DNA of 9,488 bases from Holophagaceae bacterium (GCA_025353305.1 JANXQX010000002.1:1-9488), one strand, 5' to 3'; positions 1 through 6,931 are shown, counted from the stretch's first letter. Made by a program: numbers and translations. The notes: generated by a model from the letters alone, not told the origin.

Positions 1-62
1 GTGAGCAATCACCCAGGTCTACCCGACGTTGAACCGAGAATTCAATGATTCGATTTTTCGTA

Positions 63-995
63 TCATTTTTGGTCCCAATATAAAATACTACTGCCATCGC
101 TTGAAGTAAGAGAGATATGTCTGGAATAGTAGAGAAAACAAAAAATGGCTTCTGATTGATAAGCAGAACTCAACAGCACATTAGAATAAATGCTTCTCCC
201 GTTTTTCCAACCGAAATAGGGACCAATGAACGCAAAGGGGAGCCAGAACCAAGAGTGGAATATGACCAATGCCCCGAATATAAGTGGAGATATCCAAAGC
301 AAAAGTGTCGAAAGCCAAAAGGCTGTTTTTTGGATTGGCGTTGAAAGTGCTGAAAAAATATCGCTGTTATAATTTAGAGAAAAACGACACAACCGAAATA
401 GACCTGATTGAAGTGAGTCTTTGAGTGATTCAAAATTTTTAAATGGGAAATCACGTATTTCGCCGATATTTGCGGGGACAGGATATCCTTTTTCGCGTAA
501 ACCTTTGGCGACCCTAATAATCGTAGCCTCAGGCGTGATGGGAGTATTTCGAGATTTGTTGTCATCGGACGTGTATGAATTTTTAATCTTTTCCATCAGA
601 TCTGGTGATACTTCGCTCTGTGATTTGTCGGGGGTTCCTTCCTGTAATTCATGAACCACTTTTTTAAATTCTAGCCAATTGTTGATTCTTGGGGCTTTCG
701 CATAAAAGCTGTTAGGCCCGAATTCTTTGATATATAGAACCATATCTTTGTCGATTTCGGGGTCGTGATGAGGCTCGTACCAAACAGCCACTCCTTTTTT
801 CACATTTGTGCAGAGGAATGGAAATGGAACATGGAATCTTGATTTGCAGGAGGGGCAAGTGCCGGCGTTGATTTCATCGCTAAGTATCAGTTTCATATTT
901 TCTGGAAATTCGATCCATATGGACCTGTAAAGTTTCATCTGAAATTTGAACTCACAATTTGGACAACCAATTTGAGCTTCGATTTGCTTGCTCAT
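63..995 (-). CDS. CpXC-domain protein with C-terminal membrane hairpin (integron cassette gene)
   Basis: A 310-residue protein. The N-terminus carries two zinc-knuckle-like CxxC pairs (C11/C14 and C47/C50), the second in the context INAGTCPSC, which matches the pattern of the CpXC domain family (function not established). The middle (about 120-200) is charged and hydrophilic. Residues about 222-263 are strongly hydrophobic and rich in Trp and Phe, and look like one long or two short membrane segments, so the protein is probably membrane anchored. The ATG at 995 is preceded by CGGAG at a good distance and lies only 19 bases after the attC end at 1015-1021, a very short leader typical of integron cassettes. 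The gene is clearly AT-richer than the mobile element next door, as expected for a cassette of separate origin. The cellular role is unknown; the CpXC assignment rests on pattern recognition only. Confidence 0.8.
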   Translation of the reverse strand: MSKQIEAQIGCPNCEFKFQMKLYRSIWIEFPENMKLILSDEINAGTCPSCKSRFHVPFPFLCTNVKKGVAVWYEPHHDPEIDKDMVLYIKEFGPNSFYAKAPRINNWLEFKKVVHELQEGTPDKSQSEVSPDLMEKIKNSYTSDDNKSRNTPITPEATIIRVAKGLREKGYPVPANIGEIRDFPFKNFESLKDSLQSGLFRLCRFSLNYNSDIFSALSTPIQKTAFWLSTLLLWISPLIFGALVIFHSWFWLPFAFIGPYFGWKNGRSIYSNVLLSSAYQSEAIFCFLYYSRHISLTSSDGSSILYWDQK

Positions 996-1014
996 GGTGA
1001 CTCCGGGTTGTGAA

Positions 1015-1029
1015 ACCTAACGAGAGGAG
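1015..1029 (-). other. attC remnant, R' half (left part of a split attC)
   Basis: On the minus strand this ends in GTTAGGT, which fits the R' core GTTRRRY. The plus strand reads ACCTAACGAGAGGAG, matching the first 15 bases of the intact attC at 8959-8973 except in the first two positions. Homology to that attC stops after base 1029 (or after the shared TT at 1030-1031) and resumes at 7244. The site was therefore cut in two by the 6.2-kb insertion. Confidence 0.85.
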
Positions 1030-1042
1030 TTGGACCTAGCCG
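1029..1042 (+). repeat. Terminal inverted repeat, left copy (partner at 7157-7170)
   Basis: GTTGGACCTAGCCG is a perfect 14-bp inverse match to 7157-7170. The first base belongs to the attC; the element itself starts at TTGGAC. GTTGGAC also fits the integron core consensus GTTRRRY. Confidence 0.75.
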
Positions 1043-1099
1043 CTCTGCGGCGGGGAGTGGTGAAGTCGGCAGAGTGGATGGGAAGTGCCTGGAATTGAA

Positions 1100-1354
1100 T
1101 CAAGGGTGAACCTCTGCACGACATTGGGCGAGGAGTATCTCTGCTTTGGCTTCTCCGAATTCTTTCACCATGTCGGTCCACATGGGCGAGTTTCGAATGC
1201 TCTCCTGGTAGGACTTGGAAAGGTGCTCCAACTGGGTTTCATCGGGGGCATCTCCGGGAAGGATCGCATGCATGCTGCCATCTGATTCCATCCACCCCGG
1301 AGCGACCGGAGCGCAATAGGTCTTGTGGGTTTTCCGTTTCCGGGACTTGGGCAT
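1100..1354 (-). CDS. Small hypothetical protein, passenger of the inserted element
   Basis: An 84-residue soluble protein that I cannot assign to a named family. It starts with a basic stretch (MPKSRKRKTHK), followed by a PGWMESDG segment and an amphipathic, helix-rich C-terminal half with the stretch SPMWTDMVKEFGEAKAEILLAQCRAE. The composition looks like a real folded protein rather than a shadow frame. No other frame in 1043-1415 looks more plausible. It runs opposite to the recombinase and transposase genes. The ATG at 1354 has only a weak upstream ribosome site. It resembles a cassette gene in size and in lying beside an attC half, but the reconstructed attC junction places it inside the 6.2-kb insertion, so it is more likely cargo of the element. 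Confidence 0.6.
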   Translation of the reverse strand: MPKSRKRKTHKTYCAPVAPGWMESDGSMHAILPGDAPDETQLEHLSKSYQESIRNSPMWTDMVKEFGEAKAEILLAQCRAEVHP

Positions 1355-1415
1355 GGGGATCGCTCAGTGGGTAGTGATAAAGCCTAGCCTGAGCCAGGAA
1401 TCACGGTAAGCCCTT

Positions 1416-1436
1416 GATGGGCGGCGTCGCCCCATC
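1416..1436 (+). promoter_or_regulatory. Hairpin upstream of the tyrosine recombinase ribosome site
   Basis: Arms GATGGGCG (1416-1423) and CGCCCCATC (1428-1436, one bulged C) enclose a 4-base loop. The hairpin ends directly against the AGGAGG ribosome site at 1437-1442. It could modulate translation of the recombinase or be part of an IS end; the sequence does not decide between these. Confidence 0.45.
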
Positions 1437-1448
1437 AGGAGGTGCTTC

Positions 1449-2279
1449 TTGGCAACTTGGTTGGAACGCATGGCGTGGGATCTGGCATTCGCGCAGCGAG
1501 CGGAAAGGACCCAGAAGGTATATCTGGCCGATGTCCGGGCCTTTGCGGCCTTCCATGGAGACTCGCCGGACGGCCTTGGGCAGGAGGCTGTGCGGGTGTG
1601 GGTGGAGCACCTCATCGCTGTGGGCATCTCCGCCTCTCGTTTGAGACAGCACATGTCCGCCCTGGTCTGGCTGTATCGAAAGACCCTTGGGAAGCCAGAG
1701 GCTGTCTCGTTCTTCAGTTGGCCAAAGGACCCTTCACGGCTTCCCGTCGTGCTCTCGGTGGAGGAGGTGGCCAGCCTGCTGGAGGCTATCCCATCGGTAA
1801 CCTTCCGCATGCTGTTCCGCACCATGTATGCAACCGGCATGCGCATCAGCGAGACCTGTCAGCTCCAGGTGAAAGACCTCGATAGCACTCGCGGCGTCCT
1901 GCGAGTCCTTGGCAAGGGCGCTTGCGAGCGCCAGGTGGCCCTGCGAGACAGCCTGCTGGAAGCCCTTCGCAATTACTGGCGGGAGGTGCGCCCTGTTCCC
2001 CCATGGCTTTTTACTGGAAGGCTGGGGAACCCTCTGCATCCAGATCAGGCACGGAAGGTATTCAAAGCCGCAGTGAACGAAACCGGCCTCATCAAACGGG
2101 CGACGCCCCACGCCCTGCGCCACACCTACGCCACATTACTGATGGAACAGGGCACCGACCTGCGCGTCATCCAGACCTTGCTGGGCCATAAAACCATCCG
2201 CAGCACCGAGCGCTACCTCCACGTATCGACCCACCTGATCCACGCCACTCCGGACCTCCTGGAGCTGTTACCCCCTTGA
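1449..2279 (+). CDS. Tyrosine recombinase (phage-integrase family) paired with IS91-family transposase
   Basis: A 276-residue site-specific recombinase with a complete catalytic set: R132 (in ATGMRISE), K156 (in LGKG), H221-A-L-R224, H247 (in LLGH) and nucleophile Y256 (in ERYLHV). Residues about 1-85 form the SAM-like core-binding domain and about 95-276 the catalytic domain. It is short, of XerC/D size, and lacks the extra segment between the second and third catalytic patches that marks integron integrases, so it is not IntI. The TTG start at 1449 is chosen because AGGAGG (1437-1442) lies 6 bases upstream; the in-frame ATG at 1470 has no ribosome site. The stop is 3 bases before the transposase start, so the two genes probably form an operon. 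Tyrosine recombinases immediately upstream of IS91-type transposases are a recurring arrangement; whether this one resolves, circularises or targets the element is not known. Confidence 0.92.
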   Translation: MATWLERMAWDLAFAQRAERTQKVYLADVRAFAAFHGDSPDGLGQEAVRVWVEHLIAVGISASRLRQHMSALVWLYRKTLGKPEAVSFFSWPKDPSRLPVVLSVEEVASLLEAIPSVTFRMLFRTMYATGMRISETCQLQVKDLDSTRGVLRVLGKGACERQVALRDSLLEALRNYWREVRPVPPWLFTGRLGNPLHPDQARKVFKAAVNETGLIKRATPHALRHTYATLLMEQGTDLRVIQTLLGHKTIRSTERYLHVSTHLIHATPDLLELLPP

Positions 2280-2282
2280 GCC

Positions 2283-3080
2283 ATGGTCGACCCGGCCGGC
2301 TGCCCTGGCAACGGCCCGCCACGGCCCGCCTACCGCATCGCGGATATCGTCCGGCGCCATCGCAAGGCGCTGATGGTGACCCATGCCCTGACGCTCGACC
2401 AGCGGCGTCTGCTTGGAGCCATCGCCGTGTGCCGCACACCGGCCCTGGGCGGGCAGCTGCACCATTGCCCGGCCTGCATGGAGGTGCATCCTGTCTACCA
2501 TTCCTGCCGCAAACGGGGGTGTCCCAATTGTCAGGCCTTTTCCCAGGAGAAATGGATTGCGATGCGGGCCGAACGGATCCTGCCAATCAAGCACTTCCAT
2601 GTCACCTTCACCCTCCCCTCTGAACTGCGGCGCCTCGCCAAAGGCCACCCCAAGGATGTCTACAACGCCTTCTTCCGCATGGTCGGCGAGATCCTTGAGG
2701 AGCTTGCTCTGTCCCATTACGGCGTGCAGCTCGGCTGGACCGCCGTGCTGCACACCTGGCGAAGGGATCTCGGCTTTCACCCCCACATCCACGTCTTGGT
2801 GACGGCAGGGGGTCTGCTGCTTAACGGCAGCGTCTTCGCGCCAATCCGCGATACCTACCTCTTTCCCGGCGAGGTCATGGGCAGACTGCTGCGGGGAAAG
2901 ATGCTGGAGGTTCTGTGGAGGCTCTATGTCGAAGCGGCTTTCCCAGAACTGGATGAGGCTGCCTTCGGGGCCATGATGGCCAAGCTGGCGGCACACAAAA
3001 GCTGGGTGGTGAACGTCCAGCCGCCTTTTCGCGATGCCAGCCATCTGCTGGGTTATTATGTTGCGCCAGGAATTATGTAG
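2283..3080 (+). pseudogene. tnpA: IS91-family HUH transposase, N-terminal part (interrupted by RIT element)
   Basis: Residues 1-258 belong to the transposase; the last seven codons before the stop at 3078-3080 come from the RIT inverted repeat. An N-terminal zinc-binding region has cysteines C62, C65, C75, C80 and C83 (CPAC, then CRKRGCPNC). The metal-binding HUH motif is H168-I-H170 within HPHIHV, in the usual IS91 context LHTW...LGFHPHIH. Intact IS91 transposases are replication-initiator-like enzymes that nick one strand with a Y2 pair in rolling-circle transposition. Here the frame breaks right after Y258, the first tyrosine of YLGRY; the second lies beyond the insertion. The remaining piece keeps metal binding but has at most one catalytic tyrosine and no C-terminus, so it is very probably inactive. 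The start is 3 bases after the recombinase stop, without a strong ribosome site, which suggests translational coupling. Confidence 0.9.
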
Positions 3081-3089
3081 AGCTGACTG
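3050..3089 (+). repeat. RIT element left inverted repeat (40 bp)
   Basis: Inverse match to 6460-6499 over 40 bp with one mismatch (T at 3062). It begins GGGTTATTATGT and ends GAGCTGACTG. It contains two direct copies of ATTATGT(T/A)G(C/A)GC, at 3055-3066 and 3072-3083, offset by 17 bp, which look like recombinase-binding units. The first seven bases are also transposase sequence, shared with the right junction. Confidence 0.9.
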
Positions 3090-3139
3090 CCTAGGCAACC
3101 GTCGTGTCTCCATTACCGGCTTTTTGGCTCAACATAATT
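3071..3139 (+). repeat. Paired inverted 13-mers at RIT left end
   Basis: AATTATGTAGAGC (3071-3083) faces GCTCAACATAATT (3127-3139), an inverse match with one difference, separated by exactly 43 bp. The right end has the same arrangement with the same spacing (6410-6422 and 6466-6478). The spacer contains the palindrome TGCCTAGGCA (3088-3097). These are likely recombinase-binding sites. Confidence 0.7.
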
Positions 3140-3202
3140 TTCGGGATGCACCAGCCTTTCTCACGATCGAGCACATGCGCTTGATCTCGGCAGGAGGTGC
3201 CT

Positions 3203-4450
3203 ATGTTGGAACTGTATTTCAAAGCTGCAGATGACCTGCGCCAGAAATGGGGCGGCCCCTTGATAGACCGCCTCGACGAACTTGCGGCTGGGCTTCATGA
3301 ACGGGGTTTCACCTGGCACTCCGGTCGCCGCACCCTCCAAATCGCAGGCAGGTTCAGCCAATTTCTCCGCACAACGGGCGTGATCGACGAAAACCGAATC
3401 GGGAACGAGGTGATTGAGGGGTTTCTGGACCTCCTTCATCGAACCGGCGACTTTCGTTACGCCACGTCCGATCTGCGCCACCTGCTGGATCATCTGCGCG
3501 CTTGTGGGACTCTCCCCGAGCTGGAGACTCCGCGCCCGATCGACCCCTTTTCAGAAATCCTCGGCCGCTTCGATGACCACCTCCGCGATGTCCGCGGCAA
3601 CACGGCGTCGACCCGTGCTGGCTACCTTCATGGAGCCCGCCGGCTTCTCCACTGGCTGTCGGAGCGTTACGGTGAGCGTCCCCTGACCATGTTGAATGGA
3701 AGGGATATCCTGGAATTCGTCGCCGCTCATGCGGACCGCTTTCCTGGAGGTTCCTGGCCGAACCAGCTCTGCACGACGACGCGCCTATTCCTGAGGTTCC
3801 TCCAATGGGAGGGCCTCAGCAGCGCTGGCCTCGACCGCATGGTGCCACGAGTTCCCGGCTGGCGGCTGTGCACACTTCCACGATGCCTCACCTGGGAACA
3901 AACTCGCTCCCTCATTGACAGTGTCGATACGCGGAGCCCAAAGGGGCTTCGGGACAAGGCCGTGCTTCTTCTCCTGGCCGACCTCGGTCTCCGCAACGAG
4001 GAGGTTCGTTCCCTTCGGATCCGGGACGTCGCCTGGCGGGCCGGGGAGATCCGGCTTCCAGAGGCCAAAACCCGCCGGGAACGGGTCATGCCACTCACCC
4101 AGCAAGCCGGGGCGGCCCTCGCGGACTATCTGCTGCGAGGGCGGCCGCCCCTGGATATCCCCCAGGTCTTCCTGCGTCACCGTTCCCCCAAAGGGCCTCT
4201 GGATTCCAGCCACGGGGTCAGCAACATCGTCCGGAGGTATCTGAAAGTCGCGGGAATCGACGCACCCGCCCATGGGGCTTACCTTTTGCGCCATACCCTG
4301 GCGACCCGGATGGTCAACCAGCAGGTTTCTATCAAAGAAATTGCGGACGTGCTGGGGCACGCTTCCATCGATACCACAGCGATCTACTCGAAAGTGGATG
4401 TCGTCTGCCTTGCGGCCGTGGCGCTGCCTTTTCCTGGAGGTGTCCGTTGA
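3203..4450 (+). CDS. ritA: RIT tyrosine recombinase A
   Basis: A 415-residue phage-integrase-family recombinase, the first and longest of the trio. The long N-terminal half (about 1-225) has SAM-like core-binding segments; the catalytic domain follows. Catalytic residues: R264 (in LGLRNEE), K289 (in EAKTRRER), R363 (in LLRHTLAT), H386 (in VLGHASID) and nucleophile Y395. The first residue of the HxxR box is a tyrosine (Y360-L-L-R363) instead of the usual histidine. The ATG at 3203 is preferred over the GTG at 3197 because AGGAGG (3192-3197) is 5 bases from the ATG and overlaps the GTG. The stop overlaps the ritB start. In RIT elements the three proteins are thought to act together in integration and excision; individual roles are not settled. 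Confidence 0.93.
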   Translation: MLELYFKAADDLRQKWGGPLIDRLDELAAGLHERGFTWHSGRRTLQIAGRFSQFLRTTGVIDENRIGNEVIEGFLDLLHRTGDFRYATSDLRHLLDHLRACGTLPELETPRPIDPFSEILGRFDDHLRDVRGNTASTRAGYLHGARRLLHWLSERYGERPLTMLNGRDILEFVAAHADRFPGGSWPNQLCTTTRLFLRFLQWEGLSSAGLDRMVPRVPGWRLCTLPRCLTWEQTRSLIDSVDTRSPKGLRDKAVLLLLADLGLRNEEVRSLRIRDVAWRAGEIRLPEAKTRRERVMPLTQQAGAALADYLLRGRPPLDIPQVFLRHRSPKGPLDSSHGVSNIVRRYLKVAGIDAPAHGAYLLRHTLATRMVNQQVSIKEIADVLGHASIDTTAIYSKVDVVCLAAVALPFPGGVR

Positions 4451-5406
4451 TCACCTTCGAGAGCGTGCATGCGGATCGGATGGCCGACTACGTCCACTTG
4501 CGGCAAAGTCTGGGCTTCCGATTCCAGAGTGGAGCCCTTTTCCTTCGTTTCTTCGATCGTTTCCTGATGGAGCATGATCACCAGGGGCCGCTCACGCGGG
4601 AGCTGGCCCTGGCCTTTGCCACGCGGAATCCGGCGAGCACCCCGCAGTACCAGGCCGCGCTCTTCCATACGGTGAAGGGGTTCTCCGATTACCTTGCTGC
4701 AGTCGACCCCATGGCCCGTCCCCTTGAGCCTGTGGCACTCCGCCCCTTGGGGCGGCCCCGGCCGCCCCACATCTACACGCATGACGAACTGCAACGGCTC
4801 CTGGGGGCGACCCATCAATACGCCCCCCAGCAACCGTTCCGTGGGCTGACCCTGCGGACGATGATCGGCTTGGCAGCCTGCACCGGCCTTCGCATCGGGG
4901 AGGTGATCCGCCTCAACGACAGGGATTTGGAATTCGCGACTGGTATCTTGACGATCCACCACACCAAGTTCAACAAGCATCGCCTGGTGCCTGCGCATCC
5001 CACTGCTTTGGACGCCCTTCGACACTATCTCGGGGTGAGGAACCTCGTCTTCCCGGATCTCCATTGCGAGGCCCTTTTCGTCAACCACCGCGGCGACAGG
5101 TTCCGCCCGCTCAGCCTTCAGGGCGCATTTCGGAGGCTTGTCCGAAGGGCGAACATCAGGTGGCTCAGTGGTGGATACCCGACGTTCCACCATCTGAGGC
5201 ATACCTTTGCCGTGCAACGGCTTGTCGCCTGGTACCGCGAGGGACTCGACGTGCAGGCCATGCTTCCGGTGCTGGCAACCTACCTTGGCCATGTTGGCTA
5301 CAGCGAAACCGCCTATTACCTGTCGGCGAACCCAGAGTTGCTCGAACTGGCCCGGGGCAGGGCCGCAGCCTTGCTTTCTCATGTGCCTCGGGAGGTCCGC
5401 CCATGA
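4447..5406 (+). CDS. ritB: RIT tyrosine recombinase B
   Basis: A 319-residue phage-integrase-family recombinase, second in the trio. The catalytic set is complete: R149 (in CTGLRIGE), K174 in HHTKFNKHR (K177 is an alternative), H248-H-L-R251, H282 (in YLGHVG) and nucleophile Y291, chosen over Y290 because it keeps the His-to-Tyr distance of 9 seen in the sister proteins. It starts at TTG (4447), with the start and the ritA stop overlapping as TTGA. GGAGG at 4436-4440 is 6 bases upstream. The 4-base overlap implies translational coupling and balanced production with RitA. It ends in an ATGA overlap with ritC. Confidence 0.93.
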   Translation: MITFESVHADRMADYVHLRQSLGFRFQSGALFLRFFDRFLMEHDHQGPLTRELALAFATRNPASTPQYQAALFHTVKGFSDYLAAVDPMARPLEPVALRPLGRPRPPHIYTHDELQRLLGATHQYAPQQPFRGLTLRTMIGLAACTGLRIGEVIRLNDRDLEFATGILTIHHTKFNKHRLVPAHPTALDALRHYLGVRNLVFPDLHCEALFVNHRGDRFRPLSLQGAFRRLVRRANIRWLSGGYPTFHHLRHTFAVQRLVAWYREGLDVQAMLPVLATYLGHVGYSETAYYLSANPELLELARGRAAALLSHVPREVRP

Positions 5407-6410
5407 CCACCCTTCTCCCGAGCCTCGCCAACCATTTGGAAAGCTTCTTCCGGCAATACCTCGCTGCTCAAAGGCAGGCCAGCCCGGCCACGATCGCCAC
5501 GTATCGGGATGGGCTTCGCCTGTTCCTGGTCTTTGCCGCAGAACAGACCGGAAAACCGCCGAACAGACTTACCCTCGAGGACCTTGATCGGGACAGGGTT
5601 CTCTCGTTCCTTGGCCATCTGGAAAGGGAAAGGAGCAACACCACCCGCACCCGAAACGCGAGACTGGCAGCCATTCGTTCCTTCTTCAAGCATGTGGCCT
5701 ATCGCGACCCTGCGGCCATGGAAGCTGCGACACGAATCCTCGCCATCCCCGGCAAACGCATAACGAAAAGGGTTCTGACCTACCTCCGGGAGGAGGAACT
5801 GGCTGCCCTTCTAGCCGTACCGGACCGCACGGCGGCATCCGGCCGCCGGAACCATGCCCTCCTGCTTTTCATGGCCAGAACGGGCGCACGCGTCTCCGAG
5901 GCCATCGGCGTCCGTCCCGTCGACCTACGCCTGGACCGGCCTTGCCAAGTCCTCCTGCGGGGTAAGGGCGCGAAAGAACGGATCGTCCCCCTTGCCGACG
6001 ACCTTGCCGGACTCCTGAGAGTATTGATCCACCAGGAGGGCCAATCCCTCGGCGGATCATCCCCCATCTTTCTCAATGTTCGTGGGAAGGCGCTGACCCG
6101 ATTCGGTGTCCTCCACATCCTCCGACGGACCGTCATTGTCGCGGCCAAGGTGATACCGTCCCTTGCTCAGCGGGCAATTACGCCGCACACCCTGCGTCAC
6201 ACTGCGGCCATGCATCTCCTCCAGGCTGGAGTCGACCTCACGACGATCCGGTCCTGGCTGGGTCACGTTGCTGTCCAAACGACGAACGAGTATGTCGAAG
6301 CCGACGTAGAAATGAAGCGCAGAGCCTTGGAGAAGTGCCATGAGCCGGAAGTCATCCCGGTTCGGTACAGGCCCGCCGACGAGGTCTTGGCACTGCTGGA
6401 AAGCCTGTAA
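5403..6410 (+). CDS. ritC: RIT tyrosine recombinase C
   Basis: A 335-residue phage-integrase-family recombinase, third in the trio and the one most like XerC/XerD. N-terminal core-binding domain at about 8-100, catalytic domain from about 120. Catalytic residues: R163 (in TGARVSE), K188 (in GKGAKER), H262-T-L-R265, H288 (in WLGHVAV) and nucleophile Y297. The ATG at 5403 overlaps the ritB stop as ATGA and has GGAGG (5391-5395) 7 bases upstream. A longer in-frame reading from 5064 exists but would run through the ritB coding region in another frame and is not credible. The stop at 6408-6410 shares its last base with the inner 13-mer of the right end, so the gene fills the element to its edge. 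Confidence 0.94.
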   Translation: MTTLLPSLANHLESFFRQYLAAQRQASPATIATYRDGLRLFLVFAAEQTGKPPNRLTLEDLDRDRVLSFLGHLERERSNTTRTRNARLAAIRSFFKHVAYRDPAAMEAATRILAIPGKRITKRVLTYLREEELAALLAVPDRTAASGRRNHALLLFMARTGARVSEAIGVRPVDLRLDRPCQVLLRGKGAKERIVPLADDLAGLLRVLIHQEGQSLGGSSPIFLNVRGKALTRFGVLHILRRTVIVAAKVIPSLAQRAITPHTLRHTAAMHLLQAGVDLTTIRSWLGHVAVQTTNEYVEADVEMKRRALEKCHEPEVIPVRYRPADEVLALLESL

Positions 6411-6478
6411 ATTATGTGGAGCAGACAGACGGTACAGCCACTGGGGGCGTAGCTTTCCCCAGTCAGCTCTACATAATT
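6410..6478 (+). repeat. Paired inverted 13-mers at RIT right end
   Basis: AATTATGTGGAGC (6410-6422) faces GCTCTACATAATT (6466-6478), with one difference and a 43-bp spacer, the same spacing as at the left end. The spacer holds a 7-bp-arm hairpin, ACTGGGG (6440-6446) with CCCCAGT (6457-6463), with no following T-run, so it is not an obvious terminator. Confidence 0.7.
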
Positions 6479-6499
6479 CCTGGCGCCACATAATAACCC
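6460..6499 (-). repeat. RIT element right inverted repeat (40 bp)
   Basis: Inverse of 3050-3089 with one mismatch. It carries motif copies at 6466-6477 and 6483-6494, the same 17-bp offset as the left end. Unlike the left end, it is followed by 20 further bases before the transposase sequence resumes. Confidence 0.9.
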
Positions 6500-6526
6500 T
6501 TATGTGGTGCGCCACATAAGGGTTAT
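6493..6526. repeat. Perfect 34-bp palindrome at the RIT right junction
   Basis: Arms ATAACCCTTATGTGG (6493-6507) and CCACATAAGGGTTAT (6512-6526) are perfect inverse copies around TGCG. The palindrome joins the outer tip of the right inverted repeat to the first restored transposase codons. It has the size and symmetry of a tyrosine recombinase core site (two binding arms around a short crossover region). No equivalent exists at the left end. Confidence 0.8.
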
Positions 6527-6931
6527 CTCGGGCGCTACGTCCACCGAATCGCCATTTCTGATTCGCGACTGAAGGAGGTAACCCCGGACCGTGTGACCTT
6601 CTCCACACGAGACGGAAAGACCGCCAGCATGCCTCCCCTCACCTTTCTGCATCGGTTCCTGCAGCACGTGCTTCCCCAGGGCTTTCACAAAGTCCGGCAT
6701 GGCGGACTCTACGCCAGCACACGCAAAGGCGGTCGCCTGGAACAGGCACGGGCATTGCTGGAGCAGCCGTTCGGTCCAGTCGAAGTGGAAAAGGAGAAGA
6801 CGAAAACATCGGAGACTTTGCAGGGGCAGGCGTTCCAAGGCCCACTCTGTCCCACCTGCGATGGAATTCTAGTGCCGATGAGTGTGCGCCTTCCTCGCCT
6901 GCGAGCACCCCCTGGAGGGACGAATGCCTAG
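6527..6931 (+). pseudogene. tnpA: IS91-family HUH transposase, C-terminal part
   Basis: The reading frame resumes with LGRYVHRIAIS, which supplies the second tyrosine of the Y2 motif (YLGRY) four residues after Y258 of the N-terminal piece, as in IS91. Next come the family landmarks VTF, a KxxxMPPLTFLHRFLQHVLPQGFHKVRH segment and GLYAS, and a late CPTC that may bind zinc. The piece gives 134 residues to the stop at 6929-6931; joined to 258 N-terminal residues the whole would be 392, about the usual length for the family. It has no credible start of its own after the RIT insertion. No frameshift or premature stop is seen, so the only lesion in the gene is the insertion. Confidence 0.88.

Larger units (their letters stand above)
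3057..6526 (+). mobile_element. Recombinase-in-trio (RIT) element, apparently complete
   Basis: Three adjacent, overlapping tyrosine recombinase genes in the same direction with no other cargo, between near-identical inverted repeats, is the defining layout of RIT elements. GGGTTAT occurs at both junctions (3050-3056 and 6520-6526). Deleting the segment together with one copy rejoins the transposase in frame to a 392-residue protein. All three recombinase frames are open, so the element may still be functional. Its length is about 3.47 kb. The exact outer borders depend on whether GGGTTAT is a target duplication or a shared crossover sequence. Confidence 0.9.

Noticed and set aside
28..34. 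Core-like GTTCAAC (minus strand) after the CpXC gene, possible attC start
   Set aside because: In the other sites this sequence is the L'' box, and no R'' core is found at the expected 5-base distance; too little sequence remains before the window edge to decide.
1449..2279. Integron integrase IntI within the array
   Set aside because: The protein is only 276 residues and lacks the IntI-specific insert between the catalytic patches; it is paired with the IS91 transposase, and the array orientation puts the integrase to the right of the window.
2268..3113. 281-residue minus-strand frame across the transposase
   Set aside because: Shadow of the IS91 transposase; the plus frame carries the zinc, HUH and Y2 motifs.
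4384..5382. 332-residue open frame on the minus strand across ritB
   Set aside because: It is antisense to a gene with a complete recombinase catalytic set; the composition is that of a GC-rich shadow frame, with no recognisable motif.
5064..6410. A longer 448-residue form of the third RIT recombinase
   Set aside because: The extra 113 residues overlap ritB in another frame and read as a shadow; the ATG at 5403 has a ribosome site and a coupled ATGA overlap.
6440..6463. Hairpin after ritC as a transcription terminator
   Set aside because: The arms are good, but no T-run follows and it lies in the spacer between recombinase-site-like 13-mers, so an end-structure role is at least as likely.
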